Below the pieces are notes generated by a model. It was not told the origin of the DNA. It saw nothing but the letters and a program-made list of their open reading frames with translations, and did not search any database. A stretch of 64,000 nucleotides of DNA from Hyphomicrobiales bacterium (GTDB taxonomy: Bacteria; Pseudomonadota; Alphaproteobacteria; Rhizobiales; Beijerinckiaceae): the NCBI GenBank assembly GCA_019075865.1, contig JAGXAN010000011.1, positions 1 to 64,000 of the forward strand, written 5' to 3'. The first letter of the stretch is position 1. Every line of letters begins with the position of its first letter. Made by a program: the position numbers and the translations under genes. Positions 45,999-53,865 of the stretch are shown piece after piece.

Positions 45999-46523
45999 TC
46001 AAAACGCCAGATCATCCGCAATAGCATCCAGTCCGGCTTTGGCGCAGATTTCGTCGTTCTCGCCACCGGGCGCGCCGGACACGCCGATAGCCCCGACCAA
46101 CTGTCCGGCAGATTCAATCGGCATGCCGCCGCCGATCATAACGACCCCCGGCAGGTCTTTGATACCTTGTTCAGCCGAGCCTGGTTTGTTCACCCGCTGC
46201 GCCACAATTCCGGTGGCTTCGCGCCAACTCGCTGAAGTGCGTGCCTTGCCTTCGGCTGCGGCCACAGTGTGCCAGCCGGCAAAGCGGTCGCGCAGCACCA
46301 CGATTGGTAGGCCGGAGGGGTCTGTTACTGCCACAGTCACCTGCCAGCCGCGTTTGGCACATTCGGCCCTGGCAGCCTGTGCGGCCTTCAATGCCGTTGC
46401 AGAGGTGATGATTTTTTGTGTCCAGGTCGCCGGATCGGCATGGGCAGGCAAAGCAAACAGCCCATATGCCGCAAGCCCCACTGCAGCGGGCCATGGGCTC
46501 TTTAGCATTGACATGTTCAACAT
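45999..46523 (-). CDS. GlcG/HbpS-family exported protein
   Basis: 174 residues. A Sec-type leader (to ALPAHA, ~28) is followed by a GlcG/HbpS (DUF336) domain: AKRGWQVTVAVTDPSGLPIV, DRFAGWHTVAAAEGKARTSA, GVVMIGGGMPIE and VGAIGVSGAPGGENDEIC. Family members such as HbpS bind haem or iron, but no catalytic role is fixed. The start overlaps the end of the thioredoxin-like gene by 7 bases, so it is the last gene of the minus-strand operon begun by the ECF sigma gene at 49912. Confidence 0.82.
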   Translation of the reverse strand: MLNMSMLKSPWPAAVGLAAYGLFALPAHADPATWTQKIITSATALKAAQAARAECAKRGWQVTVAVTDPSGLPIVVLRDRFAGWHTVAAAEGKARTSASWREATGIVAQRVNKPGSAEQGIKDLPGVVMIGGGMPIESAGQLVGAIGVSGAPGGENDEICAKAGLDAIADDLAF

Positions 46524-46753
46524 GCGAACCAGCCTTCCACTTTCGCCCGGTTGGGAACACCGCCGCTGTGCACCACCTTGCCGTCGACCACAACGCCGGG
46601 CGTAGACATTATACCGTATTTCATGATCGAAGTAATGTCTTCGACCTTCTCAACCTGGGCTTGAACACCCTTGGCGGCAAGCACGTCTTCGACGAGCTTT
46701 TGCGTAGCTTTGCAGTTGGCACATCCGGTGCCAAGGATTTTAACGTTGGTCAT
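46517..46753 (-). CDS. Small thioredoxin-family disulfide protein
   Basis: 78 residues from the ATG at 46753 with AGGAA upstream. MTNVKILGTGCANCKATQ gives a CxxC active site at about residues 11-14, and IMSTPGVVVDGKVVHSG is the usual cis-Pro region. It matches thioredoxin_3 (redox-active disulfide protein 2), often paired with ArsP-like permeases. It probably works with the permease upstream in thiol-metalloid handling. A cysteine ends the protein (WFAC). Confidence 0.88.
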   Translation of the reverse strand: MTNVKILGTGCANCKATQKLVEDVLAAKGVQAQVEKVEDITSIMKYGIMSTPGVVVDGKVVHSGGVPNRAKVEGWFAC

Positions 46754-46817
46754 GGTCGTAGTTCCTGTGTTGTGTTCGGGAAATGGAAGATTGTATCTCG
46801 ATGCCGTGCGCCCCAAT

Positions 46818-47066
46818 TCAGCAGCAGCTTTTGCTGGAAGACGTGCCGCAGGCGCTGGTGGCCTCTTTCATGCCGAGCGCTTTGAACAGTTTGGCCGCCG
46901 GGCAAAAGCCGGTGAAGCCCATTTGGAACAAGTTGAGGCCAATAAAGGCCGTCATCCATAGGAAGGCGGGATGAAACAGGTCGATTTGGTGGGTGATTTG
47001 TGCCAGCGTCAAGCTGAGCAGCACCATAAACCCGGATATGATGCTCACGATACGATTGACAGTCAT
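46818..47066 (-). CDS. DUF2892 inner-membrane protein with Cys-rich tail
   Basis: 82 residues from the ATG at 47066, which has AGGAG six bases upstream; the open frame extends further only across the permease gene. Two hydrophobic segments (RIVSIISGFMVLLSLTLA and FLWMTAFIGLNLFQMG) are followed by GFCPAAKLFKALGM, as in YgaP-type DUF2892 proteins. It ends with ACGTSSSKSCC, a vicinal cysteine pair that could bind soft metals. It lies between the permease and the thioredoxin. Confidence 0.83.
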   Translation of the reverse strand: MTVNRIVSIISGFMVLLSLTLAQITHQIDLFHPAFLWMTAFIGLNLFQMGFTGFCPAAKLFKALGMKEATSACGTSSSKSCC

Positions 47067-47113
47067 TGAAGTCTCCTTTGGTTGAAAAGATGAAAGTTGA
47101 TGTGAAAAGGGCG

Positions 47114-48180
47114 TCACATCACCGCGTTGAACACATAGCCCACGAAGATGATGCCCATTGTCACGACGCCAGCGAAAAGCGCGATGAGTTTGGGCTTCAT
47201 CACTTTTTTCAAAATCATGAATTCGGGGAAGGACAGCGCAGTTACGGCCATCATAAATGCCAAGGTTGTGCCCAGCGCCGCACCCTTGCCAAGCAGTGCC
47301 TGCACCACGGGGATGATCCCCGCCGCGTTGGAATACATCGGCACGCCGATGAGCACCGCCAGCGGCACTGACCACCAGTTACCCTTGCCCATGACATGAG
47401 CCATCATATCCTGCGGCACGTAGCCGTGAATCCATGCCCCCACCCCAACGCCCGCGATGATGTAAGGTGCCACTTTGAGCACAATGTCGTGGACATGGCT
47501 CCAGCCTTGGGCAAACCGCGCCTGCCAAGTGACCCGCCCCTCCTCACCATGCACCAAGGGGATGTCGAACACCCAAGCTTCGACCAAGTTCACCGGATTC
47601 ATACGCCCGATCACCAGCCCGGAGATCATCGCTACGCCCAGCCCTAGGCTGAGGTAGATGGCGACGATTTTCCAGCCGAACATGCCAAACAGCGCGCCAG
47701 CGCCACTTCATTGACCATAGGGGCGGACACCAGAAACGAAAATGTCACGCCCAATGGCACGCCTGCGGTGAGAAAGCCGATAAACAGCGGAACGGCCGAG
47801 CAGGAGCAAAACGGCGTGACGATGCCGAGCGAAGCGGCCAGCACATTGCCCACGCCCTGGCGTTTACCCGCGAGGATGGCGCGGGTTTTCTCTGGCGTGA
47901 AAAAAGTCTGGATCACGCCGACGACAAAGACGATCAGCGCCAGCAGCATCAGCACCTTTGGCACTTCAAAGGCGAAAAAGCTCACCGCATCATAAGGATG
48001 GCTGCCCGGCGCCATGCCGGTGGTTGCGGACAACCATTTCATAAAGAGGTCAATACCCGTCTGAAGCTGGCCGTAGAGCATGAACCAACCGAACACATAC
48101 AGTGTCGGCACGATCCAAGCCCGCCAAACTGGAGCGGCGTCGAGTGTGATCGTTGGGTTGGATTGGATGTGGGTGGTCAT
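47114..48180 (-). pseudogene. ArsP-like permease (PF03773) split by a frameshift
   Basis: The N-terminal half (48180 to ~47700) holds several helices and the family hallmark TPFCSCSAVPLFIGFLTAG followed by SFLVSAPMVNEVALA. There the frame breaks near 47698, where GCGCTGGCGCGCTG suggests a 1-base loss or 2-base gain. The C-terminal half continues in another frame with MFGWKIVAIYLSLGLGVAMI and ends GYVFNAVM at 47114. Together they make a full-length YraQ/ArsP-type permease of ~350 residues, a group that exports trivalent organoarsenicals or other thiophilic compounds. It may be a true inactivating mutation, a sequencing error, or a recoding site. Operon neighbours are intact, which favours a recent event. 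Confidence 0.75.
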
Positions 48181-48281
48181 CGGGCGGATTCCAAAGTGCT
48201 TCGTTCATCCTTGAAGACGAACAAGAGCGGAAAAGGATGCAGCCCGGCCATAGTTTTTTGGCTCGACCGGGCTGGTGCGGC

Positions 48282-49283
48282 TTACATCTTTGTTAAGGTC
48301 ATCTGCGTGGTGTAAAATGGCTCGACAGGGCCAATGTCCACCATAGCTCCCACGGGGCCGGAGGCGGTCTTGAAACGCGGGTCGAGATGCGAGTTCTCGT
48401 GATCCCACACCGAGTCCCAGATGCCATGCATGATATAGGCACGGTGCTGCCCATCCGGCGTAGATTTGCGCAAAATCTCAGTGCTGACCGCCTTGCGATA
48501 GAAGCGGTTGTCCGCTGCGCCGGCCTGGCCAATGCCGTCTGCCGCTGTCGTGGGTTGGAAGGTTTCTTGTGCCTCTTTTAGGAGCAGCACCACTTTTTGC
48601 TCAAACGGGCCCATCACGTGATCGGCAATATATGCGTGGTTTCCCACGGTGATGAGACTGTTGCCCGCCGCTGCATCGACCGGCTTGGCCAAGAAGCGCA
48701 CAATGTCAGCCTCATTGGTATAGATGCCCTTGCGATCACCCGCAGCTACGGTTTGAAAGATGCCGCGATACACGGCCATCGGCGCGGGGGTTGCTACTGG
48801 CTTGCCATTTTGCATCATGGCACCGTGCAGGTGCGGCAGCACTCCGGTATCAAACGCGGCATCGGGCTTAGCTGCTGCCAGTGCCTTGGCGGACTCAAAA
48901 CGCACAAACAAGCTATAGAACAGCGGCAGGGTGCCAGCCTTTGCCGCCTCGGCATAGGCGTTGCGCAGTAGTCCCTTATAGCTTTCGGGATAGTTTTTCA
49001 CCATGGTGGAATCACCAACCATCTGCTTGATGGTGACGGCCAAAGCCCCGCGCTGTTGCATGGTCTTGGCAAATTCCGAGATGGAACCATCAAAGCCAGG
49101 CTTGAAAGGTTGCGCTACACGGAACTCGGCATAATAGGTGAGCGGGCCGCTGGTCGTGGTAGGCACTTCGGCTGCCTTTGCAGTGGCGGCAAAGCCCGTT
49201 GCTGCCAAAAGCGCAGCAGGCCCACTGGCTGCTACGCCCTTGAGCAAGTTGCGGCGGGAGGGTGTGAGGATTGTGTCAGTCAT
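48282..49283 (-). CDS. Tat-exported protein of unknown function
   Basis: 333 residues with a twin-arginine leader (SRRNLLKGVAASG, to about residue 38) and GGAGAG before the start. The mature part has repeated alpha/beta-like stretches (YYAEFRVAQPFKPGF, LPLFYSLFVRFESAKALAAA, GNHAYIADHVMGPFEQKVVL, AYIMHGIWDSVWDHENSH). No catalytic motif I know is evident, and there are no cysteines for a metal cluster. Tat export suggests folding with a cofactor in the cytoplasm. It lies 68 bases after the ECF sigma gene and 101 before the permease, so it is likely the first target of that sigma factor. Confidence 0.65.
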   Translation of the reverse strand: MTDTILTPSRRNLLKGVAASGPAALLAATGFAATAKAAEVPTTTSGPLTYYAEFRVAQPFKPGFDGSISEFAKTMQQRGALAVTIKQMVGDSTMVKNYPESYKGLLRNAYAEAAKAGTLPLFYSLFVRFESAKALAAAKPDAAFDTGVLPHLHGAMMQNGKPVATPAPMAVYRGIFQTVAAGDRKGIYTNEADIVRFLAKPVDAAAGNSLITVGNHAYIADHVMGPFEQKVVLLLKEAQETFQPTTAADGIGQAGAADNRFYRKAVSTEILRKSTPDGQHRAYIMHGIWDSVWDHENSHLDPRFKTASGPVGAMVDIGPVEPFYTTQMTLTKM

Positions 49284-49351
49284 TGTGTTCTCTCCAAATC
49301 AGGTTGGTTTCTGCTTTGAAGACGACGCCACCTGCAAAAGGATGCAGAAAT

Positions 49352-49912
49352 TTAATCGCACTTAGGCGGAACATGGCAACAAACCCGCCCAGCCTCATCG
49401 AAACGCACGCTACAATGGTCGAGCATCGCGGAGCGCAGCCGCTCGCGGGCACACCGCAAACGCGCCTTGGCTGCCGAAAGGCTCAATCTCTGGGCTTCGG
49501 CAAAAGCGCGCATTGTCTCGCTGTCGAGGTCGCAAACTTGCAGAATATGGCGATCTTCTTCACCCAAGTCCTGAAGATTGCGCGCGATGCATACGTCCAA
49601 TTCATCCACAGCATCGCGTGGCGCGTTATCCAGCGCGGGCATGTCTTGATCCAGATATTCTGTTGGCCGACGTTTTCGCGCTGCATCAATCAGCGCGTTG
49701 CGCGCCACCTGAAACAGCCAAGCACGCGGGTTGTCCAATTCACAAAAATCACGCCCTTGTCGCATGGCTTTGAGGAAAACCTCCTGCAGCAGATCATCTG
49801 CGGCATCGACCTTCCCCAACTGGCGCGTGAGAAACCCCTTTAGCTCAGCGCCATGGGCACCCCAAGCGCGCAGCACACAGCCATACGACAGGGGTGAGAC
49901 TTCTTCAGACAT
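49352..49912 (-). CDS. ECF sigma factor with C-terminal Cys tail, operon head
   Basis: 186 residues. Region 2: DAADDLLQEVFLKAMRQ, PRAWLFQVARNALIDAAR. Region 4: LGEEDRHILQVCDLDSETM, AQRLSLSAAKARLRCARERL. The tail CSVRFDEAGRVCCHVPPKC carries four cysteines and matches that of the sigma gene at 45372 (C-x-VRFD-x2-G-x-VCC-x-VP). The first operon gene follows after 68 bases. No anti-sigma gene is next to it, so the tail may sense a metal or redox signal directly. A GAGGTG site precedes the ATG. Confidence 0.88.
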   Translation of the reverse strand: MSEEVSPLSYGCVLRAWGAHGAELKGFLTRQLGKVDAADDLLQEVFLKAMRQGRDFCELDNPRAWLFQVARNALIDAARKRRPTEYLDQDMPALDNAPRDAVDELDVCIARNLQDLGEEDRHILQVCDLDSETMRAFAEAQRLSLSAAKARLRCARERLRSAMLDHCSVRFDEAGRVCCHVPPKCD

Positions 49913-50263
49913 ACCACGCTCACCTCTTGCACAGGTTTCCGCCTAGAGTGACCGTAGCCGGTTCAGTGGTGAGATCAATGATTTGAACGCGCCAGCGAGC
50001 TCTCAGTCTTCTCGCGCCAGATGCTCGGCAAGTTGACAGTGCCCTTCAGGATAATATCGCGTGAAATCAATTATTTACCGCCATCTCCAAACTGCGTCCA
50101 CCTGACTGCGAATATGCAGCAAAGCGGAACCCCTGCTTTAAAGCGATCAAACTATTGAATTATTGAGGGGAATATCATTTTTGCTGGGGTCCTGACAGAT
50201 ACCCACCAGGACCCCCATCCATTATCCAAATTGCGACAACAAATCAGTGCTTACATTGGTCCC
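49913..50263. other. Divergent intergenic region with a strong hairpin
   Basis: It separates the minus-strand ECF operon from a small plus-strand gene. GGGGTCCTG (50186-50194) and CAGGACCCC (50207-50215) form a perfect 9-bp stem with a 12-nt loop. Neither strand has a T tract after it, so it is not a standard terminator and may be an operator or leader structure. The ECF promoter should lie at 49930-50060. I cannot fix its boxes. Confidence 0.45.
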
Positions 50264-50416
50264 ATGAGTGGGGCCGATTCAATTTTGAATCGCACCTCAC
50301 CATTGTTGCTCCTTTCAGGTTTCATGGCGAGCTGTGGTCAATTCAAATACTCAAGCGACCGCACGGAACAGCAAGTTGAGATAGTTGCTGGCCCCCGCAA
50401 CCAAAACGAAGCATAA
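50264..50416 (+). CDS. Possible small lipoprotein
   Basis: 50 codons from the ATG at 50264. A hydrophobic stretch (SPLLLLSGFMASC) ends in a lipobox-like Cys, followed by a short polar tail (GQFKYSSDRTEQQVE). A strong terminator lies 17 bases after the stop, which supports a real transcription unit here. No ribosome site is convincing and no family is recognised; the unit could equally encode a small RNA. Confidence 0.4.
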   Translation: MSGADSILNRTSPLLLLSGFMASCGQFKYSSDRTEQQVEIVAGPRNQNEA

Positions 50417-50433
50417 TTTGTAGGCTATTTAGA

Positions 50434-50462
50434 AGCGCCCGGCGAAAGCCCGGCGCTTTTTT
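50434..50462 (+). terminator. Rho-independent terminator
   Basis: AGCGCC-CGGC-GAAA-GCCC-GGCGCT with one internal mismatch and a GAAA tetraloop, followed by TTTTTT. It closes the small transcription unit at 50264 and faces the end of the P-type ATPase gene. Confidence 0.8.
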
Positions 50463-50532
50463 GTTTGTCTATGCGCAGTGCGGCCATTCAAAGCGGGTCT
50501 GGCCTGGGATCACTGGTTCTATGACCCAAAGT

Positions 50533-52413
50533 CTAGTCTTTGGTAGCGGCCGGCAGCAGGGCGCGCAAGGCATTCAAAATGACGGCGACATCAATGGCTT
50601 CCTGCGACAAAGCCCCCGAGACCGGTGGCAAATACCCCAGCGCCGCCGCGATCATGGCGGCAAAAGACAGCGACATGCCAATGACAATGCTTTGCATGGC
50701 TATGCCGCGCGCGCGCTGGGCTATAACCACCGCCTCGCCTACCCGGATGATATTGTCCACCAGAATCACAACGCCGGCCGCTTCGGTTGAGGCGCTCGCG
50801 CCTTGTGCACCCATGGCCATTCCGACCCCCGCCATCGCCAGAGCCGGTGCATCATTGAGCCCGTCGCCCACCATCAATACCGGATCGCGGCTTTGCTCCT
50901 CTTTCACCCTTTCAACCTTCCCGACGGGTGCCAGATCGGCAAATACCGCGTCCAATCCCAGTGACTGTCCGAGCGGTTCGGCAATGGCTGCCCGGTCACC
51001 GGTCAACATAATGATGCGGGAAACGCCGGCACTGCGAAGCATGCGCAGCGCATCCGGTGTCTCCACACGGATCTCGTCGCCAAATAACAGGGTCGCAGCC
51101 AATTGCCCGTCGATCGCCACATAGATCCGCAATGTGCCAACAGGGTCGAAACTGTCCGGCATGTCGTCGCCGGCCAAGGCACCGCCCAGGATCTGGCGGG
51201 AGCCGACGCCGATTTGCCGGGATTCGACCTTGCCCTCAATCCCGGATCCGGGGAATTCCTTCACCTCAGAGGGCATGGAGAGCGGTAATTGGCGGGTGAC
51301 CGCGGTGCTGACAATGGCTCTGGCAACGACATTGGGTGAGGCTTGTTCCAGCGAGGCCGCCAGCCGCAGCGCCTCATCCTGCGTGAATGGTGGGACGGGT
51401 TGGATCGACAAAAGCTGAGCCCCGCCCACCGTTAGCGTGCCGGTCTTGTCAAACAGCACGGTTTTCGTGCGGGCCATGGCTTCCAATTGCGCCCCGCCCT
51501 TGATGACGATGCCGCGCTTGGCGGCTTGTGCCACCCCGGCGATGAAGGCAACCGGCGCCGCCAGAATGAGCGGGCACGGGGTTGCGGCGACAAAAACCGC
51601 AATGGCGCGCACCTTGTCCCCGGAATAATACCAGGCTGCTGCGGCAAGCAGCGTCGTCACCGGCAGCAGCAGCAGGGCAAAACGGTCCGCCATTCGCGTG
51701 AACGGGGCCTTGGCGGTTTGCGCCGCCGTCACCATTTGCACAATCCCCGCATAGGTGCTTTCGCCCGCCTTGGAAGTTGAGCGCATCTGGAAGGCTTCGC
51801 CCACATTCAATGCGCCGCTGCGCATCGGCGCGCCGGTTTTCAGGCTCACGGGCAACGGCTCGCCGGTTAAGGCCGCTTCATCAATCAAGGCGAAATCGGA
51901 GGTTAGAAGCCCATCCACCGGGATGATTTCACCCGCCCGCACCAGGATGATATCCCCAATGGCTGCCGAATCTACCGGTATGTCGGCAATCTGGCCATCG
52001 GTGATGCGATGGGCAATGCGCGGCGCCCGATCCACCAGTGATCGCAAATCACGCCGGGCGCGCGACACCGCAAAATCCTCAAGCAGATTGCCGCCCGTAT
52101 ACATGAGTGCCACCACTGCGCCAGCAAGGTTTTGGCCCACCAGCAGCGCACCCGCCATCGAAACCAGCGCCACCGCATCCACACCCAAGCGCCCCGAGAG
52201 TATGTCCCGTGCAATAAACACCACCATTGCGGCAATGACCGGCCATGTCCCCGCAGCCCAGATGCGGCCAGCGATGACGGGTGCTCCCATGCTCCAAAAC
52301 CCGAGGCCACCCACAAACCCCAAAGCCGCGATCATGAAAAATGACCGTCGCAGGTTCCGTTCCGAGATCATCCTCATCAAGCGCTCCAGTATTTTGTGGC
52401 GTGATTTCAGCAA
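50533..52413 (-). CDS. P1B-type metal ATPase, P1B-5-like (Ni/Fe/Co group)
   Basis: 626 residues. Actuator loop ALTGEPLP, phosphorylation motif DKTGTLT (322-328), hinge GDGLNDAPAL. The membrane metal site is TPCP (278-281) rather than CPC, and the last membrane segment has QEAID (604-608). TPCP with QExxD is the signature described for P1B-5 pumps such as Sinorhizobium Nia (nickel/iron). The C-terminal hemerythrin domain of Nia is absent, and no N-terminal HMA domain is present. In the nucleotide domain the usual His-Pro pair reads SPNVVARAIV. A downstream Met at residue 13 is an alternative start. Confidence 0.88.
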   Translation of the reverse strand: MLKSRHKILERLMRMISERNLRRSFFMIAALGFVGGLGFWSMGAPVIAGRIWAAGTWPVIAAMVVFIARDILSGRLGVDAVALVSMAGALLVGQNLAGAVVALMYTGGNLLEDFAVSRARRDLRSLVDRAPRIAHRITDGQIADIPVDSAAIGDIILVRAGEIIPVDGLLTSDFALIDEAALTGEPLPVSLKTGAPMRSGALNVGEAFQMRSTSKAGESTYAGIVQMVTAAQTAKAPFTRMADRFALLLLPVTTLLAAAAWYYSGDKVRAIAVFVAATPCPLILAAPVAFIAGVAQAAKRGIVIKGGAQLEAMARTKTVLFDKTGTLTVGGAQLLSIQPVPPFTQDEALRLAASLEQASPNVVARAIVSTAVTRQLPLSMPSEVKEFPGSGIEGKVESRQIGVGSRQILGGALAGDDMPDSFDPVGTLRIYVAIDGQLAATLLFGDEIRVETPDALRMLRSAGVSRIIMLTGDRAAIAEPLGQSLGLDAVFADLAPVGKVERVKEEQSRDPVLMVGDGLNDAPALAMAGVGMAMGAQGASASTEAAGVVILVDNIIRVGEAVVIAQRARGIAMQSIVIGMSLSFAAMIAAALGYLPPVSGALSQEAIDVAVILNALRALLPAATKD

Positions 52414-52774
52414 GTAAAGGCTAATCGCGCAAGGCAGCGCAATTTGAAAGGAAGGGGCTTCTTGGATGGTGCTGTTTCAATTCAAGCCATATTGACCCTC
52501 GTTTCGAAAATCACCAAGCGAGTGGCAGCTTTTCGCGACGCGCCGAATACAGGCCGAACCAAATATTAGCCCAATAAGGATTTTCCGATTTGGTTCCCGT
52601 GCTGCACCTTGCATTCGAATTGCCGGGCGAGCGCACACAATGGTCAGCCGCCATATAGGCATTCATGGCAAGACGGGTATATTCTCAAGCTTTGGTGAAA
52701 AAGCGAACCTTGCGCGGCCGATATGAGGAGGCACCATCTGCTTTGGCCCAACAGCAAGGGGAAGAGGGCGCAAT
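52414..52774. other. Intergenic region between ATPase and LysR genes
   Basis: 361 bases with divergent promoters expected for the ATPase (minus) and LysR (plus) genes. No open frame of credible coding character, no clear hairpin and no RNA gene is seen. An AAGAGG site precedes the LysR start. The block marks the change from metal resistance to catabolic genes. Confidence 0.4.
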
Positions 52775-53719
52775 ATGACAACCCTTGATTGGCCGGCCTT
52801 GGCCGGGATGCAGACCGATGTGCGGCACTGGCGGGCCTTTGTGGCGGTAGCCGAAACGCTGCATTTTCATGCGGCGGCAGAACGGCTTGGGATTAGCCAG
52901 CCAGCCCTCAGCCAGCTTGTTCGTGCCCTTGAGAAAAATCTGGGCGTCAGGCTGTTCGATCGTCAGGGGCGCAGGGTGGCGTTAAGCCCTGCCGGGCAAG
53001 CGCTGCTGCCGCAAGCAAAGCTCGCATTGCATCAGTTGCAGCGAACCGAAAATGTCGGCCGCGCCTTCAGCCGTCGCGAGGCCCGTGCATTGGCCGTGGG
53101 CTATGTCGGTTCAGCCGCCTTCCACCCGAGTTTTGCGGCTCTGGTGGGTTCGGTCAACACTTTGGTTCCCGAAATGACATTGATCCTCAACCAACTTCCC
53201 GCAACCCAACAGATTGAGAGCCTGGTCGCCCAAACTCTCGATTTTGCGGTCATTCGCTCACCCTTGCCAGAACTTGACCCCAGCCTTGCCTTGCTGCCGG
53301 GGCACAAGGAGCCCATGGTTCTTGCCTTGCCCGATAGCCATGCCCGCGCCAAGGAACCGGTCTGCCAGTTGAAGGATTTTGCCAATGAGCCCTTCATTCA
53401 ATACATACATCAGCGTGACGGGGGGTTGCGCCGTCTGGTGGAGGCGGCGTGTCACGCAGCCGGGTTTGAGCCACGCATTGCCCACACCGTGCCCCAAATT
53501 GCCACCATGCTCTGCCTCGTCAGTGTTGGTTCCGGCGTTGCCCTGGTGCCCAAATCGATGAAGCGGCTGGCGATGGCAGGCATTGTCTATCTTGAATTGG
53601 GCGAACCGGTCAGCACCGAACTCACCTTTGTTTATCGGCGCAGTGACACATCGCCCCCGTTGCGGGCCGTTCTACAGCTTGCGCGCGGTACAATTGATAA
53701 GCACAGCTTTTCAAAATAG
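52775..53719 (+). CDS. LysR-family transcriptional regulator
   Basis: 314 residues. The N-terminal HTH reads RHWRAFVAVAETLHFHAAAE, RLGISQPALSQLVRALEKNL, GVRLFDRQGRRVALSPAG. The effector domain follows (LAVGYVGSAAFHPSF, LPGHKEPMVLALPDSH, VSVGSGVALVPKS). It is a typical full-length LysR. It lies upstream of and in the same direction as the amino-acid-type ABC importer and lyase genes, which it probably controls in response to a pathway substrate. Confidence 0.93.
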   Translation: MTTLDWPALAGMQTDVRHWRAFVAVAETLHFHAAAERLGISQPALSQLVRALEKNLGVRLFDRQGRRVALSPAGQALLPQAKLALHQLQRTENVGRAFSRREARALAVGYVGSAAFHPSFAALVGSVNTLVPEMTLILNQLPATQQIESLVAQTLDFAVIRSPLPELDPSLALLPGHKEPMVLALPDSHARAKEPVCQLKDFANEPFIQYIHQRDGGLRRLVEAACHAAGFEPRIAHTVPQIATMLCLVSVGSGVALVPKSMKRLAMAGIVYLELGEPVSTELTFVYRRSDTSPPLRAVLQLARGTIDKHSFSK

Positions 53720-53794
53720 TTGGATTTCCCACTACTGAACCACACGTATTTGCCGTTAAACTGCGCGAGCTCCGCCGTCCGGCTGCGGCGGGTT

Positions 53795-53841
53795 GGCCTT
53801 CTTGGGCCCTAAGGAGGCCGGCAAGAGCGGTGTTACACCGC
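53795..53841 (+). promoter_or_regulatory. Two inverted repeats in the ABC importer leader
   Basis: The first is GGCCTTCTT-GGGCCCT-AAGGAGGCC (53795-53819, one mismatch). The second is GCGGTGT-T-ACACCGC (53827-53841, perfect). Both lie between the LysR stop and the importer start. Neither is followed by a T tract. They may form a LysR binding region or a structured leader. Confidence 0.45.
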
Positions 53842-53865
53842 CATTCATCCAAGGGAGGTCGTGCG

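Noticed and set aside
47067-47375. N-terminal extension of the DUF2892 protein
   Set aside because: It runs antisense-free but out of frame through the permease gene; AGGAG before 47066 marks the real start.
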